36,384 nt of DNA, taken from Pelagibacteraceae bacterium AG-325-J17 (GTDB taxonomy: Bacteria > Pseudomonadota > Alphaproteobacteria > Pelagibacterales > Pelagibacteraceae). Location: assembly GCA_003282825.1 (NCBI GenBank), contig QBYM01000011.1:1-36384 (forward strand). The letters are read 5' to 3'. The position numbers and the translations under genes are program-made. How positions within the stretch are numbered: position 1 is the stretch's first letter; each line of letters opens with the position of its first letter. Shown one piece after another: positions 35,778 to 36,384 of this stretch. Under the pieces are notes generated by a model. The model searched no databases and had not been told where the DNA came from. It was given only the letters and a program-made list of their open reading frames with translations.

Positions 35778-36384
35778 TGATTAAAGAATTAGAAAAAAGG
35801 TTATTAAGTTCTCTTATATTGATACCGATATCAATTTTTTTTATTTTCCAAGGATCAGTTTTTTTTATATTTTTTTTAAGTTTGATGTTTTTGGCAACAA
35901 GCTATGAGTGGTTTAAAATGACAAAAAAAAATAATCTTACCAAAACAATTGGAATATTATTTCTATTTTTTTCATTTTATAGCGCTTTTTATGTTAGACA
36001 ATATTTTGGTACAAATACATTTTTTTTTATTTTAGTAGTTTGTATTTTTACTGATATTGGTGGTTACGTTTTTGGAAAAATATTCAAAGGCCCAAAATTA
36101 ACAAAAATCAGTCCAAAAAAAACATACGCTGGTGTAATTGGAAGCTTTTTACTTTCATTAATTTCAGGTTTAGTTTTTATAAAATACTATTGGAGCTCTA
36201 CTGGAGCTTTCAAAATAGATCTTGTTATCTTAATCATTTTACTAATTTCACTAATAAGTCAAATAGGTGATTTAATTATTTCTTATTTTAAGAGAAAAGC
36301 TAAATTAAAAGATACAGGAAAAATTTTGCCTGGTCATGGAGGTTTGCTTGATAGAATTGATGGTTTAATTTTTGTTTTACCAAC
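35777..36384 (+). CDS. cdsA: Phosphatidate cytidylyltransferase, 3'-truncated by window edge
   Basis: Integral membrane enzyme that makes CDP-diacylglycerol for phospholipid synthesis. The 202 visible residues include several hydrophobic helices, the SPKKTYAGVIGS motif, SQIGDLIISYFKRKAKLKD, and the signature PGHGGLLDRIDGLIF, where Asp-Gly follows Arg-Ile instead of the Asp-Ser of many homologues. The frame runs off the window, so only a short C-terminal part is missing compared with typical members. The ATG at 35777 shares its A with the uppS stop, and the gene order frr-uppS-cdsA is conserved. Confidence 0.95.
   Translation, partial: MIKELEKRLLSSLILIPISIFFIFQGSVFFIFFLSLMFLATSYEWFKMTKKNNLTKTIGILFLFFSFYSAFYVRQYFGTNTFFFILVVCIFTDIGGYVFGKIFKGPKLTKISPKKTYAGVIGSFLLSLISGLVFIKYYWSSTGAFKIDLVILIILLISLISQIGDLIISYFKRKAKLKDTGKILPGHGGLLDRIDGLIFVLP

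Overview
This is a very AT-rich, gene-dense stretch of an alphaproteobacterial chromosome. Several signs point to a streamlined free-living member of the SAR11 clade (Pelagibacterales): strongly A/T-ending codons, spacers that are mostly zero to a few bases or short overlaps, alphaproteobacterial gene order (tig-clpP-clpX-lon; nuoA-N followed by birA-coaX-rnj-DUF1467-proS-lol-dnaE; rpsB-tsf-frr-uppS-cdsA), and an rpsB leader of the kind described from Pelagibacter. The assignment is inferred from base composition and synteny, not from a search. No phage, insertion sequence, CRISPR array or rRNA was seen. No stretch longer than 300 bases lacks a gene: the longest gap between annotated proteins, 8709-9057, holds two tRNA genes, and its last 105 bases hold a Fur-like palindrome.

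Layout. (1) 1-2586 is a small mixed region: the 3' end of a YbgC-type thioesterase, a family 5-like uracil-DNA glycosylase on the minus strand, a secreted histidine phosphatase, an unannotated 41-residue basic protein, and a minus-strand trio (DUF1289 protein, 57-residue membrane protein, secreted protein of unknown function). (2) 2579-8708 holds tRNA-Leu(UAG), then trigger factor, ClpP, ClpX and Lon, a protein folding and degradation cluster, closed by a 39-residue single-pass membrane protein. (3) 8743-8952 holds tRNA-Val(UAC) and tRNA-Asp(GUC). (4) 9058-32756 is one uninterrupted plus-strand run of 23 genes: all 14 complex I subunits, then biotin ligase, type III pantothenate kinase, RNase J, a DUF1467 protein, prolyl-tRNA synthetase, the LolCE/LolD lipoprotein exporter and DNA polymerase III alpha. 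(5) 32757-36384 holds a structured leader, then S2, EF-Ts, ribosome recycling factor, UPP synthase and the start of CdsA.

The window is mostly housekeeping; I found no convincing new multi-gene system. The points most worth checking are: nuoN is split by one extra T in a T8 run; a TGATAAT-C-GTTATCA palindrome lies upstream of the complex I genes; the rpsB leader can form a pseudoknot that covers the ribosome binding site; pyrH is missing from its usual slot between tsf and frr; and two small proteins (41 and 39 residues) lie at the ends of larger genes. Six gene junctions share an identical 8-base stop/start overlap, which suggests widespread translational coupling.
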